A stretch of 64,000 bases of DNA from Nectonema munidae (Eukaryota > Nematomorpha > Nectonematoida > Nectonematidae): contig JAUIRK010000893.1 in NCBI GenBank assembly GCA_030549495.1, forward strand, positions 682,001 to 746,000. The letters run 5' to 3'. Below are positions 1-11,150 of the stretch, piece by piece. The notes under the pieces are model-generated. The model worked only from the letters and a program-made list of their open reading frames with translations. It ran no database searches and was not told the DNA's origin. The stretch's first letter is position 1, and each line of letters begins with the position of its first letter. A program made the position numbers and the translations under genes.

Positions 1-299
1 ATTATAGAAATATTCAAATTTACATTTAAAATTAGTTGAAATAAAGTGTTTTAAAATATGATTGGAAAAAAAATTCATTCAAAAAACGAGTTAGTCAAAG
101 AATTGAAGTATATCTACCATTTTGACTATTATTAAGAATTAATAATAAAATTAAATAACTCAAAATTTAAGTTTGTTAAAAAATGGTGCTCTATAATTGA
201 ATTTAGGAATTGCAAAACTTTGACACATATAAACTAGTTTTTATTTTCATTTTTTTATTAGTCTATTCGCAAAAAATCCAAAAGTATAATAAAATTAAG

Positions 300-427
300 C
301 ATATATTTTTTTTATTATTTGCCGATTTTTATATAAGTGCTTACCTGTGATGATATATGATATATATTTTCAAATAAATCTTGTTTGAAAAAAAATTATT
401 AAAAACTAAAATAAATTCTTATAGTAC

Positions 428-470
<43 letters not shown>

Positions 471-570
471 GCTATTTTTTTATTTTTGCGATTTTTTTAA
501 GTGTTTTGATGATATATGTATATTTTTAAATAAATCTTGTTTGAAAAAAATTATAAAAACTAAAATAAAT

Positions 571-612
<42 letters not shown>
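300..612. repeat. Tandem duplication of about 110 bp, each copy ending in a microsatellite
   Basis: Two direct copies of a unit containing 'caaataaatcttgtttgaaa' and then 'aaaactaaaataaattctt' lie at about 309-420 and 470-573. The first copy runs into (AC)n at about 430-468 and the second into (CT)n at about 574-610. The copies differ by small indels, as expected for an aging tandem duplication. No coding potential is seen. Confidence 0.75.
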
Positions 613-613
<1 letters not shown>

Positions 614-640
614 TAATTTTATACAAAGTCCACCTTAAAT

Positions 641-1210
641 TTAATGACTATTTTGCTCCTGTTTTTTGCATATAAGTTTCTCAAAACGTGGTACTTTGCT
701 ACTGATAGCAATTCGCATATCTGCTTGTGCACTCAAGCAAGAAATCCGGACTCGTACAAGTAAATTGTCAAAAATGGAATAAGCATACTTTGTGCTTTTT
801 TACAAAGTCTTGGAAACATCTCCATTGCCGAGCGCCAATATTGTTCAAAAGTTTTGCTTTCAAACTGCATTTCAAAAACACAGTTTTCGCGCAATTCAAT
901 ACGATCATCTTTTAACCTGTCATCATTCGGCATATAATCCAAATTAAAAGAATATGGATTTATTATCCATTTTTCAGAGGCTTCTAGATTTCCCCCTTCA
1001 AAATATCCACCAAATGACTTGAATAATATTTGCAAATGGTTACCAATTTCTTCTCGAACACTTGGAATTAGGGACTCATCTTCATCGGTCATTTCTTCGA
1101 GTGATGGAAAATTCCAAAGATTACCTTTTACAACTCGTCGACGACAGAGATGTAACTTTTCTTTGAAAGCATTTAATTTTTCACTACATTCTAATATATT
1201 TATATTTGAT
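641..1210 (-). pseudogene. hAT/ZBED-type transposase C-terminal fragment
   Basis: Read on the minus strand, the frame gives the C-terminal third of a BED-finger hAT transposase of the ZBED5/FAM200 kind. In order: a helical 'EKLNAFKEKLHLCRRRV' segment (about 1110-1180), 'KGNLWNFPSLEE', a 'WIINPYSFN' stretch, 'IPFLTIYLYESGF' (hAT dimerisation signature) and the terminal 'SSKVPRFEKLICKKQ'. The frame shifts once just after ESGF, so the last 30 or so residues are read in another phase, ending in a stop at 641-643. The N-terminal half, BED finger and catalytic residues are absent. It is a dead transposon or broken ZBED-like gene. Family assignment is by motif recognition. Confidence 0.7.
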
Positions 1211-1383
1211 TAAAAACTAAATTTTAGACACTTCTTTTAAATGTAATAACATCAGTCACCAATAATTCAAAATTCAATTCATATTTTAAGAATGTTTTGA
1301 AATCCAAAATTAAAAAATATGTCACTATTCCAAATCAGATCAAAGGTAATAATAATCTTTAGACTAATAATAACGCCGAATCA

Positions 1384-1731
1384 ATGAATAATATTTTAAA
1401 ATTAACAGTTGATTGGAAACCACAAAATATAAATAGCCTTATTGAAAAAATCTATGAAGTTGTAAAAATTAGATATCTGGATGCTAAGAGAGCACTATAT
1501 GGATCTGGTAATTATATTTTAGAGAATAATTATCGGTGTTTTTACGTAAACAAAAACAAATGGGAATTTTTAGATGAGGGCCAAAGGGATGGCCTTTTCG
1601 AACGTTTTTTGAAAAATAGAAAAAAGGAAAAAAAGTCATCTCTTCTGATGGCAAATTTGTTGTTCCTGCTTCAGCTAAAAAAGTGGCAATGAAAATTAAT
1701 TCAAAAAAAAAAGCTAAAAATGAAAAAGTAA
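1384..1731 (+). CDS. Unrecognised small ORF with downstream polyA signal
   Basis: An ATG-initiated frame of 102 codons (1384-1692) contains 'KNKWEFLDEGQRDGLFERFL' and ends in a Lys-rich stretch. A second frame continues from about 1630 (KKVISSDGKFVVPASAKKVA, then Lys-rich) to about 1731, so one indel may split a longer ORF. AATAAA-like sequence follows at about 1905-1915. I do not recognise the family. The basic tail and transposon-rich setting suggest a mobile-element ORF rather than a host gene, but this is inference. Confidence 0.3.
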
Positions 1732-1971
1732 ATTTATTATTTTTGATGAATTATTATTGTTTCTTTTATTCTTTTCTTTTTTAGGTGATTTGATGGATTC
1801 AAACTTCTCACCTTTCAATCAATGAAAAACGGTTTCTGAGCTGCGCTTTACAATCTAAAAATTCAAAAAAGAAATAACATGTTTCACTTTAATGTATCAT
1901 ATCTATAAAATAAATTTTTAAAAGTTTTAATCATTTATATTATTATCTTTATCTATATAATAATAAGTTAG

Positions 1972-1990
1972 CGTCTGTGTGTGTGTGTAT
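1972..1990. repeat. (TG)n microsatellite
   Basis: A short run of TG dinucleotides lies just upstream of the first recognisable LINE ORF1 sequence. Confidence 0.7.
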
Positions 1991-2114
1991 CGCTGGAAGC
2001 ATTCTGATTGGTTGAATTTATTTATATATGTGTTTTGTGTGTATTTTTATATGTGTGATGAGTTCATATATCTGTAGTGTGAAGGTCGCTTGAAGCGTCA
2101 ACGTTTGTGACATA

Positions 2115-2700
2115 CCCACTCCAATACCCAAATTTATTCTAAGAGGTATACCTAAAGACATTAATATTAATGATCTTTCAGCCACATTAGAAGAACAAAA
2201 CGAAAACCTCAAAAGTATGGGAAAATTAGTACTTAAATATATAGGTACTAATTTTCTATATTCTTTGTGTTAATAGATAGGTTTTTAAATAATAAAAACC
2301 CTATCCAACTAGGCAAGGAAGGAACCTTCTCCTACACTGTACTAATTACTAATTGAGCCAAACAATCCTGAACTATTTCAATATCTCCGAAATCAACCAA
2401 AAGTATTCCTAGGATATAATTTGTTAACCCTAAATTTTTTAAACCCAGAACAAAACAATGTGAAAATTGCCATGGCCACTTAAAACAAAAATGTAATGCC
2501 TCATCCCCAAACTGCGCTCACTGCGGCAACCGAGGACATTCATTAACATCTTGTACACTCTCAAATGACTCAACCAAGACCACATGTATCAATTTCAAAC
2601 TACCACATATTACAACATCTAAAACATGCAGTTTTTATATCAATCACAGTAACTCAATTCTAGCGCAACACATTAAATCTATAGATAATTACACATGTTA
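2115..2700 (+). pseudogene. LINE ORF1 (gag-like, PRE_C2HC region plus CCHC zinc knuckles)
   Basis: About 2118-2216 reads 'KFILRGIPKDININDLSATL', like the PRE_C2HC region before zinc knuckles in Jockey/I-type ORF1. About 2430-2580 reads CENCHGHLKQKC followed by CAHCGNRGHSLTSC, two CCHC knuckles expected to bind nucleic acid. The pieces lie in different frames, so ORF1 is dead. It is immediately followed by the endonuclease of ORF2. Confidence 0.7.
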
Positions 2701-3700
2701 AATTTTCTGCACATCAATTTAAATCATTCTAAAACCACATGGGATAACCTTATTAATATAATTCTTTCCCAACAATAGGATGTAATATCCATCAACGAAC
2801 CCTACACACGCATGGCTCACCTGCTTGACCAATACAAACTCATACACATACCCCCTTTAGACGATTACCCCGCTTGCATCATAATAAAAACATCCATTCT
2901 AAATACACCATTATACCAATTCTCTAACTCTAACTACATCTTCACTCTTATCCACTCCACCACTACGCCACTAATCTTCTGTTCTCTTTACTCACAATCC
3001 TCTTCTTTACATCCCATTCCCTATCGTTTTGATAACGTATTGACCAAAATAAAAAACCACATTAACAAAAGTTTTTTCCTCATTATTTCTACAGACCTAA
3101 ATGCACGCTCATATTTATGGGATACAAAACAAAATCTCGTGGTTTGCAAACCCTGAATTTCCTTTCTGCCCATAACTTCACTATAGCTGATTCTAACACA
3201 TCGCCAACTTTTCAAAGAAAACACCTAGACAAAATATATCAATCCCACAATGACATTACCATTATCTCAAATGAAACCATTAAAATCATAAAAAATTGGA
3301 AGATTTGTGATACACCCTCAGCTTCAGACCACTCGTTTATATCTTTCCAAGCCAATCTTAATGTACACAAAAAAATCCAACACAACCACCCCATTGGCAA
3401 ACACATTTTCTGGACAGCTTCCCTTAAAATCCTACAATCCAAACTATACAATACCGAAATGAAAACCAATACAACATCAGAACCAGAGAAATCAGCTTTA
3501 TTGTTTAACAAAACAATTTCAACTTCTATTCTCTCTTCCACTCCTAACAACCCATTTCCAAAACGCAAAAACGCCTATTTCTGGAACTCCTACTTGAACA
3601 ATCTAAAACACCAACTCAAACGTTCATCAAAACTAATAAAAAAAATAAACACCCATGATAACATTCAACATCACTTCCTACTAAAAAACTTATAAAAAAA
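2701..3700 (+). pseudogene. LINE ORF2 AP-endonuclease domain
   Basis: Frames at 2701-3156 and 3117-3695 carry 'INLNHSKTTWDNL', 'FLIISTDLNARSYLW', a 'SPTFQRKHLDKI' stretch and 'TPSASDHSFISF'. These are the DxNA, T-F...DK and SDH signatures of the EEP/APE nuclease that nicks target DNA in LINEs. The domain is split between two overlapping frames. Confidence 0.8.
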
Positions 3701-3855
3701 AGAAATCAATAAAGCTAAAAAAACAGGGCTGGAAAAAATTCACCACTCAAACTCCTTCCAACCCCTGGAGCACTATTCATAAAATCACTAATAAAAAATC
3801 CTCATCTCCATTACCTCCCCATATACTTCCAGCAAACAACACTGAAACATCACAC

Positions 3856-5300
3856 TTGAACCTCTACTTTCTTACTTCACTTTTTCCATCCGATTCACTA
3901 ATAACCGACAACATTCACAATTCCATCATAAGACTTAAAACTCAATCATATTTACGTAACACCAACACCTTTGATTTTCCACGAATCACCATTACAGAAC
4001 TCAGCAACGCCGTAAACTCCTTTAAACCCAAACTAGCATGCAGTTACGACCACATATCTATGAAACACGTTCGCAAAGCATACCATATTATCTATCCCCA
4101 CATACTTCAATTATTCAACAGTTGCCTAAGACAAGGATACTTTCCCAATATCTAGAAAATTAGCAAATTAATCTTGATTCCTAAACCCAATCGAGATCCC
4201 AATAACATAAAAAATTGGCGCCCCATATCCCTTTTACCGACAATAGGCAAAATTTTAGAGAAAATTCTCAGAAAGAGACTGCAACATTATAGCTTAAAAA
4301 ATCGACTTATTCACGCTAACAAATTTGCCTATCTTCCCAACAAAAACTCAGAACTAGCACTTTCTCGCCTCACGCTTTACCTCGAATCTGCACTAAAAAA
4401 TCATAAAATAGCCTCAACTTTATTCCTAGATATCGAAAATGCTTTTAGCACTGCCTGGAACCCAGCTATCATTAACAACCTCATAGATAACATCTACCCC
4501 ACATACATGATAAAGTTCATATACAATTACCTCAACCATCGTATTCTAATTCTAACTGAAAACAACAACTCATATATTCGCGAGCTCTCTCTCTCTCTAC
4601 TCCTCAAGGTGGCAGCTTATCTGACCTACTTTGTTTAATACTCATCAATCCCCTTCTTACTTTTATCAACAACAACTCGGACTTTTCTCAGGGATATTCC
4701 GACGACCTTCTTTTCTCTTTTTCTAGTTCTGAGCAAAACGAAAATCTTAAACAATCTGCTTCCTTACTAAAACAAATTCAATTGAAAGGACAACAATACA
4801 AAATTTCCTTTAACCCTAATAAATCCTACTTAATTCATTTCTTCTTATAATCAAACCTTTACCCTTACAACTTAACACAACAAACAAATTAGATCCACAG
4901 AACCAAGTAAAATATCTTGGGCTCACTTTCCAACCCAATTTAAAATTCTCTACTCATTTCTAAAGCACCTCACAAAAATTAGTCAAAACCCTTTTCTCTC
5001 TTAAAAACGGAATTTCTTACAAATGGGGACTTTCTCCAAAAATCACAAAGTTCATTTATAAAAGTATCATTTTCCCTGTCCTCAAATATGGAGTTCTTTC
5101 ATGGGGCTCAGAGTTGAGACATCAGTCATCCCTTACTCATCTTAACAAAATTCATCGACTGTGTCTCCTTTCTATCACCAATGCCTATCACACTACACCA
5201 ACTACAAAACTTGAATTATTCACTAACACGCTACCTCTACATCTCAATCTAAAGAAAAGGCTTCTTAAAAATTAACTTATAACTTTCTGCTCTACACCCC
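3856..5300 (+). pseudogene. LINE ORF2 reverse transcriptase domain
   Basis: Frames at 3856-4155 and 4174-4638 show the fingers region (ITELSNAVNSFKPK...), 'LIPKPNRDPNNIKNWRPISL' and 'STLFLDIENAFSTAWNPAII', the FDxxxAFD-like RT motif A with Asn replacing the second acidic residue. About 4690-4730 reads like the YADD-box region, with 'SGYSDDLLFSF' in place of FADD/YADD. Several stops interrupt the thumb region. Confidence 0.75.
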
Positions 5301-5404
5301 CACCACATTCTTTCACCAACCTATACACAAACCAAACATCCCAATCACTGCAGTACTACAATTCCTTATTAATTCAGTTTGCTCCTAACAAAACATCTTA
5401 TCAA

Positions 5405-6431
5405 GTGCTACCATTAAATCACCCAATTGAGCTCATCCACCCTTCTTCGTCTCCTCCTTACACCACTAACATCTGTCACCATAGATATCTTGCCCTAAAC
5501 TCTATAGCTCACCAACGTACAACAAATACTATCAGTTCGCTTTCAATTTTCACTGACGGTTCCAAATCACAACACCGCTCTTCAGATGCATGCGCATTCT
5601 TCCTACAAAACACAAAAAAACCATTCCTTATCCAACACACAAACCTAGATCCAGAGCACACGAAACAGAAATTCATGCAGTATTACTATCCTGCAACATT
5701 CTTCTTAATAACCTAACCTCATTTTCTACCTCCTTCAAATATATCACTTTTTTCACAGACTCGCAAAATTTAATAAATGACCTAAAACTTGAAAACAAAA
5801 TCTCCCATTCAACTTATAGTTTAGCAATCAAACTTATTCACCTATCTAATCACTTTGAATTAAAAATCGTCTGGTGCCCAGCTCATTCCAGTTGTTTCGA
5901 AAATTACCTCGTCGATTACGTTGCAAAATCAAAAATCTCCGATTCACAGATCCTACCCCTATTTTCTCTACCCATCTCCACATTTACAAACACTATAACT
6001 AACTCTACACTACTGCAGTGGCAACAATCTATTGACTCAACCATCACATCACTTCCGACATCTATGCCATTATCACAACTCATTTTAAACAAACACTTTC
6101 ACTCACTTTCTCGGAACATCATTCGCTGGCTCTCATCCCATTGCCCTTGTAATGCATACTTCTTCAAATTCAAACTTCACTCAAACCCTTTCTGTCGTTT
6201 CAGCTGTTCTTACATTGAAACACCTATACATATTCTCCTTTTTTGTCCAATTTTTCATTCTCAACGACACTAACTCCTTGAAAAAAGCCGTAACTTTTTT
6301 AAAGATATTCCATCCTCTCTACATAATCTTCTACAACACCCATTACTCATCAAACATCTCTCTCTTCTCATAACCACAATCGAACCAATACTCTCTGCAA
6401 ACCAAACACTCATTCCTCCCTCAAATATCCA
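5405..6431 (+). pseudogene. LINE ORF2 RNase H domain and Cys/His C-terminus
   Basis: 'LSIFTDGSKS' (about 5540), 'ETEIHAVLLSCNILL' (about 5660), 'ITFFTDSQNLINDL' (about 5740) and 'WCPAHSSCFENYLVDYVAKS' (about 5875-5935) give the D-E-D-D catalytic set of RNase H. The end carries 'CSYIETPIHILLFCPIF', a Cys/His-rich tail typical of I/R1/LOA ORF2. Two overlapping frames imply at least one indel. Confidence 0.8.
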
Positions 6432-6602
6432 ATAACAATAAGCCATTATCATCACTAACCCATACATTCTACACAACAGTCTAGTGTCTACAGCCATGAA
6501 AATCTTCCAAATTTTCCACAAAGATTAAACTTACACTTTGAAGACTAAATTCCAGTAGACTTGCGAGCATATCAGCTCCAGCTGGAAAGTGCTTAGAAAT
6601 CT

Positions 6603-6627
6603 CCATACCTACCTACCTACCTATCCC
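6603..6627. repeat. (TACC)n run at LINE 3' end
   Basis: Four to five copies of TACC sit just after the last LINE-like sequence. Short tandem runs at the 3' end are common products of target-primed reverse transcription. The run may mark the LINE terminus. Confidence 0.5.
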
Positions 6628-6639
6628 CTGAGGTAAAGC

Positions 6640-6684
6640 GTCGCATCCCCTGGGGGTACGAGCAGCCCTGGTTGGGAACCCCTG
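6640..6684. mobile_element. hAT terminal-repeat remnant
   Basis: The sequence ends in 'GGTTGGGAACCCCTG', the reverse of the CAGnGGTTCCCAA terminus seen at complete hAT MITEs in this window. No left partner was recognised next to it, so it is a solo end or a truncated copy. Confidence 0.4.
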
Positions 6685-6689
6685 TTCTA

Positions 6690-7480
6690 ATGGTACACAT
6701 TTACACATTTGGTGTATTTATGACCAAAAAACTTAACATTTTCCCATTGTACATCTTGTTTAAGCATTTGATTTTATTAAAAATATATACTTTTAACTAA
6801 AATTGTGTCAAGCATTATATTTTTTACAAAAATTTTATAAATTTTATATAAAAAAGAGTTATTGAGGATATTTTCGAAATACAGTTTTTTTTAGGTATTT
6901 CTAATTTTATTATAAAGGTAAGCTTGTCTGCTTTTAAAGATATTTATTTTAATTGAATTATAAATTTCGAGAAGGTTTTAATTAGGAACCGAAAAATTTG
7001 ATTCGTTGCAACGTAAACGGAGGAAATTTAGAAAGAGTCATAGCATAGTGGAATTTTTGATGATGTTAGATTAATATTTGTCCAATATGTGCTTAAAATT
7101 AAAAATTTCTAGGACTAAAAAGTAGTATTTTATTTTAGAGTTTGACAATTTTTTTGTACAGTTTATTAAATGGTAGAAAGAAAAACTGTTTATTAGATTT
7201 AGTAAGACTCAATTTTTTCTAACATGTTAATTCTAATGATGCTATGTTCTTTTATTTTCTTATCTGCAACAACTTTTTTTCTGTAAAATTTCATCACCTA
7301 TAAATATTTAATGAAGTTAATTTTTGCGTGTAATATACTATAAAATTTTTGCAAATAAAAAACGGTAAATGTTTGCGAATAAAAATGGAAGATGTTTCCG
7401 TCTAAATAACCTAAAATAATTGGATGTAAAATGCGCGTGGAAAAAATGTTTGTGTGTATAAAAAAGAAGCTTCTTTCTTT
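6690..7480. other. AT-rich spacer, nothing recognised
   Basis: No convincing exon, RNA or repeat with boundaries is seen. Short open frames here are compatible with chance in AT-rich DNA. Confidence 0.5.
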
Positions 7481-7484
7481 TTTT

Positions 7485-7615
7485 AGTTGTCGGTATCGCA
7501 TTCATAGAGAAGAATACTCCTCTATAGCTGGACAGATGGTAAGGGTAGTCCCAATTGGGAATCGAAACCAGACCATCTGGATCAACGCTCCTACCTAGTC
7601 CATCTTTTGACAAGT
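7485..7615 (-). repeat. tRNA-derived SINE, family 1, full-length copy
   Basis: Read on minus, it carries an A-box-like 'ggactaggtaggagcg' and B-box-like 'ggtttcgattcccaattggg', then a tail 'cagctatagaggagtattct...tgcgataccgacaa'. It matches the + strand copy at 49940-50090 along nearly its whole length. A Merlin transposon begins about 30 bp to the right. Confidence 0.75.
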
Positions 7616-7644
7616 TACCTTTTGCACTTTACATATCTTTAATT

Positions 7645-8779
7645 GGTACTTTCCTGTTTTGGCCTCTCCATCTAAAGGTAATTAAAAAAATGTACTGAAC
7701 AACATAAATTTATTAAATAAAGAAAATTTTAAAAAAAAAGTATATTGAAAACAAAAAGAATTAAAAAAAATTTTTAATCTGTGGGTGGATAAAATGCGGC
7801 CATATCATTAAGAATTGTATTAAATATATTATTACCAAATGTAATTGAAGATGAGTGACGTCAAAGAAACTGCTAAATATCCATTTAGCATCTCTCGATC
7901 AGTTCTACTTTGCCTCTTGTTAAGTCGTTCAATATGTTGGGTGTGTGCTCCACTGTCAGGATCCATAAAATTTTGACTGTGATTTACTCGCAGATGTTGG
8001 TATATCGATACTTCTTGAAAACATTGAGCCTTTGTACGATATGCACGCCATTTATTAGAAAATATTGTCTTTCCGGTACGTATGTATTTATTGATGAGCG
8101 AAATTAGAGTACTTTTTGTGCGATCTTTAACAGCTAACATGAAAACTTCCTTGGTTTCATTCAATGCAAATACTTCCAAACACCTACTCTTGTGGAAGAA
8201 TTCGTCCAACATGATTTTTCTGGCAAACAATGCGTCATCTATCTCCACATGCATACCTGGACTACCAATGACAACAGGGTGTTTAAGAAGCTTCCAAAAA
8301 CATACCTCTCTCATGTAATTGTTCCAGTCAACCGTTGTGTTTTTATTCATTCCAAATTCTCTCTCGCAATATTTTATTAGTCAGTTCATATGCCCATGAA
8401 TAAATGAAGAGAATTATTATGCTCATAAGACAGCCATGAAGCAGCAAGCCAATTATTTGTTCGTACTCCTTTCTCTTTTCTACAGCCCCTTTTGTAACAA
8501 CACGAACGATTCTTCTTTCCTCCTCCAAAAACTAACTTCATTGAGTGTCCATTTGCACATTTTCGCTTCAACTGCACGATTCCAACCTCTTGTAGATAAA
8601 TGATGCATCTCTTTTCATTGTTAAGTTTACGAATGAGTGATTTTAAATTGTTCATTTATAAGATTGTTTTATTATTAACCAGACGATTAATAAGCAGGCG
8701 ATTAATTATTTATTTATGGAATTGTTTATAGAACAAAAAATTTAAAAAATTAGTGGCGGGGCCAAAACAGGAAAGTACC
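7645..8779 (-). mobile_element. Merlin (IS1016-type) DNA transposon with TIRs and 8-bp TSD
   Basis: Perfect 20-bp terminal inverted repeats are seen: ggtactttcctgttttggcc at 7645-7664 and its reverse complement at 8760-8779. They are flanked by ctttaatt (7637-7644) and ctttaatc (8780-8787), an 8-bp target-site duplication with one mismatch; 8-9 bp is normal for Merlin. The single transposase gene runs on the minus strand. Intact ends and near-intact coding imply a fairly recent insertion. Confidence 0.9.
7832..8655 (-). pseudogene. Merlin transposase (ISXO2-like DDE domain), one frame break
   Basis: The N-terminal part (8655 down to about 8390) starts ATG and has 'CANGHSMKLVF' and a Cys-rich segment with CCYKRGCRKEKGVRTNNW, a zinc-binding region typical of Merlin/IS1595-like enzymes. 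The C-terminal part (8350 down to 7832) carries 'HVEIDDALFARK' (first Asp), 'IFSNKWRAYRTKAQ' (second acidic site, where family members have a D or E and here N) and 'VNHSQNFMDPDSGAHTQHIE' (final Glu). The two parts are in different frames: about 8345-8400 the reading shifts. It catalyses cut-and-paste transposition when intact. The frame break and the SNKW in place of SDxW suggest that this copy is inactive. Confidence 0.85.
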
Positions 8780-8787
8780 CTTTAATC

Positions 8788-10020
8788 GAATGAATGAACA
8801 GATATTTAAAAAACTAACCTAAAAAGATACGAATAATGACTGTTTATTCTTTCAAGTCGGAAATTTTTTCTGAATTATCAAAGTAAACATGATTTAGTTT
8901 TTCAACCATTTTTTCACGCTATTTTCTTCCCATGTCGAAGGAATATCGAGATTCAAAAGAAAGTCCATTCATTAGTGGACATTTTTATAACTAAAGAAAC
9001 ACCACACACAAAGAACTAAACACAAACACTTCACACATTTCTAAATGTAAAATAAGTACCGAACAATGTATAGGAGAGGAAATAGAAGTATTGCACAGAG
9101 AATGAAATTTCGCATAATATCAAATAAAATAAGTGACAAATATATAGCTGAAAATGAAGAAATGAAAGATGAAAATGACTTTATTTTAACTTTAAAGACG
9201 AAAATCAGTAGTTATGGAGTTTTCTTACTGCATATCTGTAACATTCCATCTTTTAATGCTAGATACACGTCAGAGACTCGTAAACCAAGGTTCTGTCTCC
9301 CCTTAAAGTTAAAAAAAAGTGGTGTATCAATAGGGATTTTTATAAGTCGAATACAACTTTTGCTACGGATTCCAAAGATACAAATACTGTAAAGTACTTT
9401 AATTAATTTCGTGAATTATATATTTAGCCTAAAAAAAATGAGTTTTTTTACTTTGTTCAACACTTAATATCTAAAATTAGAGTGATTTTTGTTAAAGATT
9501 TTAAATGTGATAAAAAATTTCACATAAAAAAAACTTAAACTTTGTAAATTAAGTTTGCGAAATTTTTGTGTTCGCGAATTTTTTTAACTTATTTTTTTAA
9601 GTATGTTGTTTGTGGCGGAGTAGATTTGTAAGTTCCTGGAGTCGTAGTCGGGTTATCAATACTTTAATTTTTTGGAATCGGAGATTTTTTCTGACTTCCG
9701 CTTTCTTACCCTGGTATTGAATTTATTGAACATATGTTCTTGTTACACACTGCAAAAATAAACTTTTTTGAATTTTAAAAATGCATAAACTTTTTAGTTG
9801 TTTTGCAGATTCTGGTTCACCCTTTTCTTGAACTTCCCTGATTTTAGTGGAGTTAAAAAGTGTAAATTTCGATTTTCATAATTTATTTTGTGTTTGTGAT
9901 ATGGATAGATTTCATATATTCACCATGAATGATTTTTTGCCATATACTTCATTTTTATTACTTTTTCACAAGTAAACCTTTTAACCTTTCCCTGCTGTAC
10001 TTGAAGATATTAATTTTAAT
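8788..10020. other. Spacer; one unrecognised ORF at 9066-9392
   Basis: An ATG-led frame of 108 codons lies at 9066-9392 and is rich in Lys, Arg and Ile. It matches no family I know and has no clear splice context. The rest is AT-rich. Around 9610-9720, words such as 'cggagtagatttgtaag' resemble the CGGAGT-rich ends of MITEs nearby. Confidence 0.35.
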
Positions 10021-10021
10021 G

Positions 10022-11150
10022 CAGGGCTGGGGAGGCTCGCGGAGTATCTTCGATTCCGATGCAGTACTCTCAAAAATCCACACCAACTATTCGCTTCCGA
10101 CTTCGACTAGCATTGGTTCCCAAACTGTGGGCCATGGGGGTATAATGCAAAATTTAAGAGGCCATAATCTGAGGCTATGCATAAATAAAATCAGAGGAGT
10201 TTAGCGGGCAGATAGCCGGTTGAGGGAAGGCTTCTTATCCCACCTGTGAATACTATGAATTGTCTCCCCAACTAGAAAACTTAATTGTTACAATGTTATC
10301 AAATTTGTAAGATTCAAGGATTAAATCACATAGCGTAGGATTAATAAACTTTTTCCATCCAGTGGATTATGTTTCCTTATTCTTTTTTTGCTTATTCTTG
10401 AAACACCTTTTAGCAAAATGCCCTTTTTAATTAATCTTATGATTATAATTGTTAGATACTAGTAGACAGTCACGGTATTCACCCGCTATGATTGTTGTGG
10501 GGGCCATAGACAAGGATCATGTATGAAAATGGGTAACGATCAGAAAAAGTTTGGGAACCACTGTTATGAATCCTCCAGCATTCAGTTGTTAAGCGACGTC
10601 AATCTCAGAAAACTGCGACATCTGTCAATCATACTTTAATTATCACTTTACGCTAAAACTTTTTTAACTAAAGCATTTTTACTTTTCACTATTAAGTAAC
10701 TATTTTTAAAAGAACAAAAACTTAAAGAATATTCAATATATAAAATATCCATTTCAATGATATCCTCTATCTTTAATAAAGTTAGCTAATTTTTCTTTGG
10801 AAGTTATCTTTGTCGAAATTGGAACTTTCATATCGTTTTCTGAATTCTGAGGTTTAGTACCACTGTGTTAAAGAATGACCAGCGCTCTTGGACTTTAAAC
10901 GTGGGCAATTTTAAATTCAAAAATTTTATATATACCTCTAATTTTTACAATTTTAGATGTGATTATGTTCGATAAAAAAGTTGCAAACATTAAATCGCTT
11001 CTACACAAAAAGCACATATATCTTTTTTCATCACTTACAAAAAATTCCCTTATTTAAAATACCCAAAAAACCGCCTCCGAGTCCGACTTCGATTCCTAAA
11101 TTTTATTAGATACCCTCGTCCAATCCCACTCTAGTCCCTTAAAATTTTTC
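10022..11150. mobile_element. Possible old MITE with a second MITE nested inside
   Basis: The left side begins 'cagggctggggaggctcg' with 'cggag' and 'attccgat' words. The right side near 11070-11150 holds 'cgcctccgagtccgacttcg' and 'ccaatcccactctagtccct', a rough inverted match. The hAT MITE at 10111-10563 lies inside. The pairing is imperfect and the boundaries are approximate. Confidence 0.3.
10111..10563. mobile_element. hAT-type MITE
   Basis: Ends are 'CATTGGTTCCCAAACTGTGG' on the left and '...AGTTTGGGAACCACTG' on the right, inverted repeats of the CAGnGGTTCCCAA class used by ZBED-type hAT elements. It has no coding sequence. No matching 8-bp duplication is seen at the flanks, so the copy is old or its ends are slightly misplaced. 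Confidence 0.65.

Larger units (their letters stand above)
2115..6630 (+). mobile_element. LINE with ORF1 zinc knuckles, AP endonuclease, RT and RNase H (I/LOA-like), degenerate
   Basis: The order ORF1 - endonuclease - reverse transcriptase - RNase H - Cys/His tail fits RNase-H-bearing LINEs of the I/LOA/R1 group. The frame is broken several times by stops and shifts, so no full ORF survives. The element ends near a (TACC)n run at about 6604-6626, which may be its 3' tail. The whole element runs on the + strand and is A/C-rich compared with the flanks. The clade is uncertain between I, LOA and R1-like without an RT tree. Confidence 0.85.

Noticed and set aside
9066-9392. 108-codon ATG-led frame as a host gene
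   Set aside because: Basic, low-complexity and unrecognised, with no splice or polyA support. Left as a note in the spacer entry.
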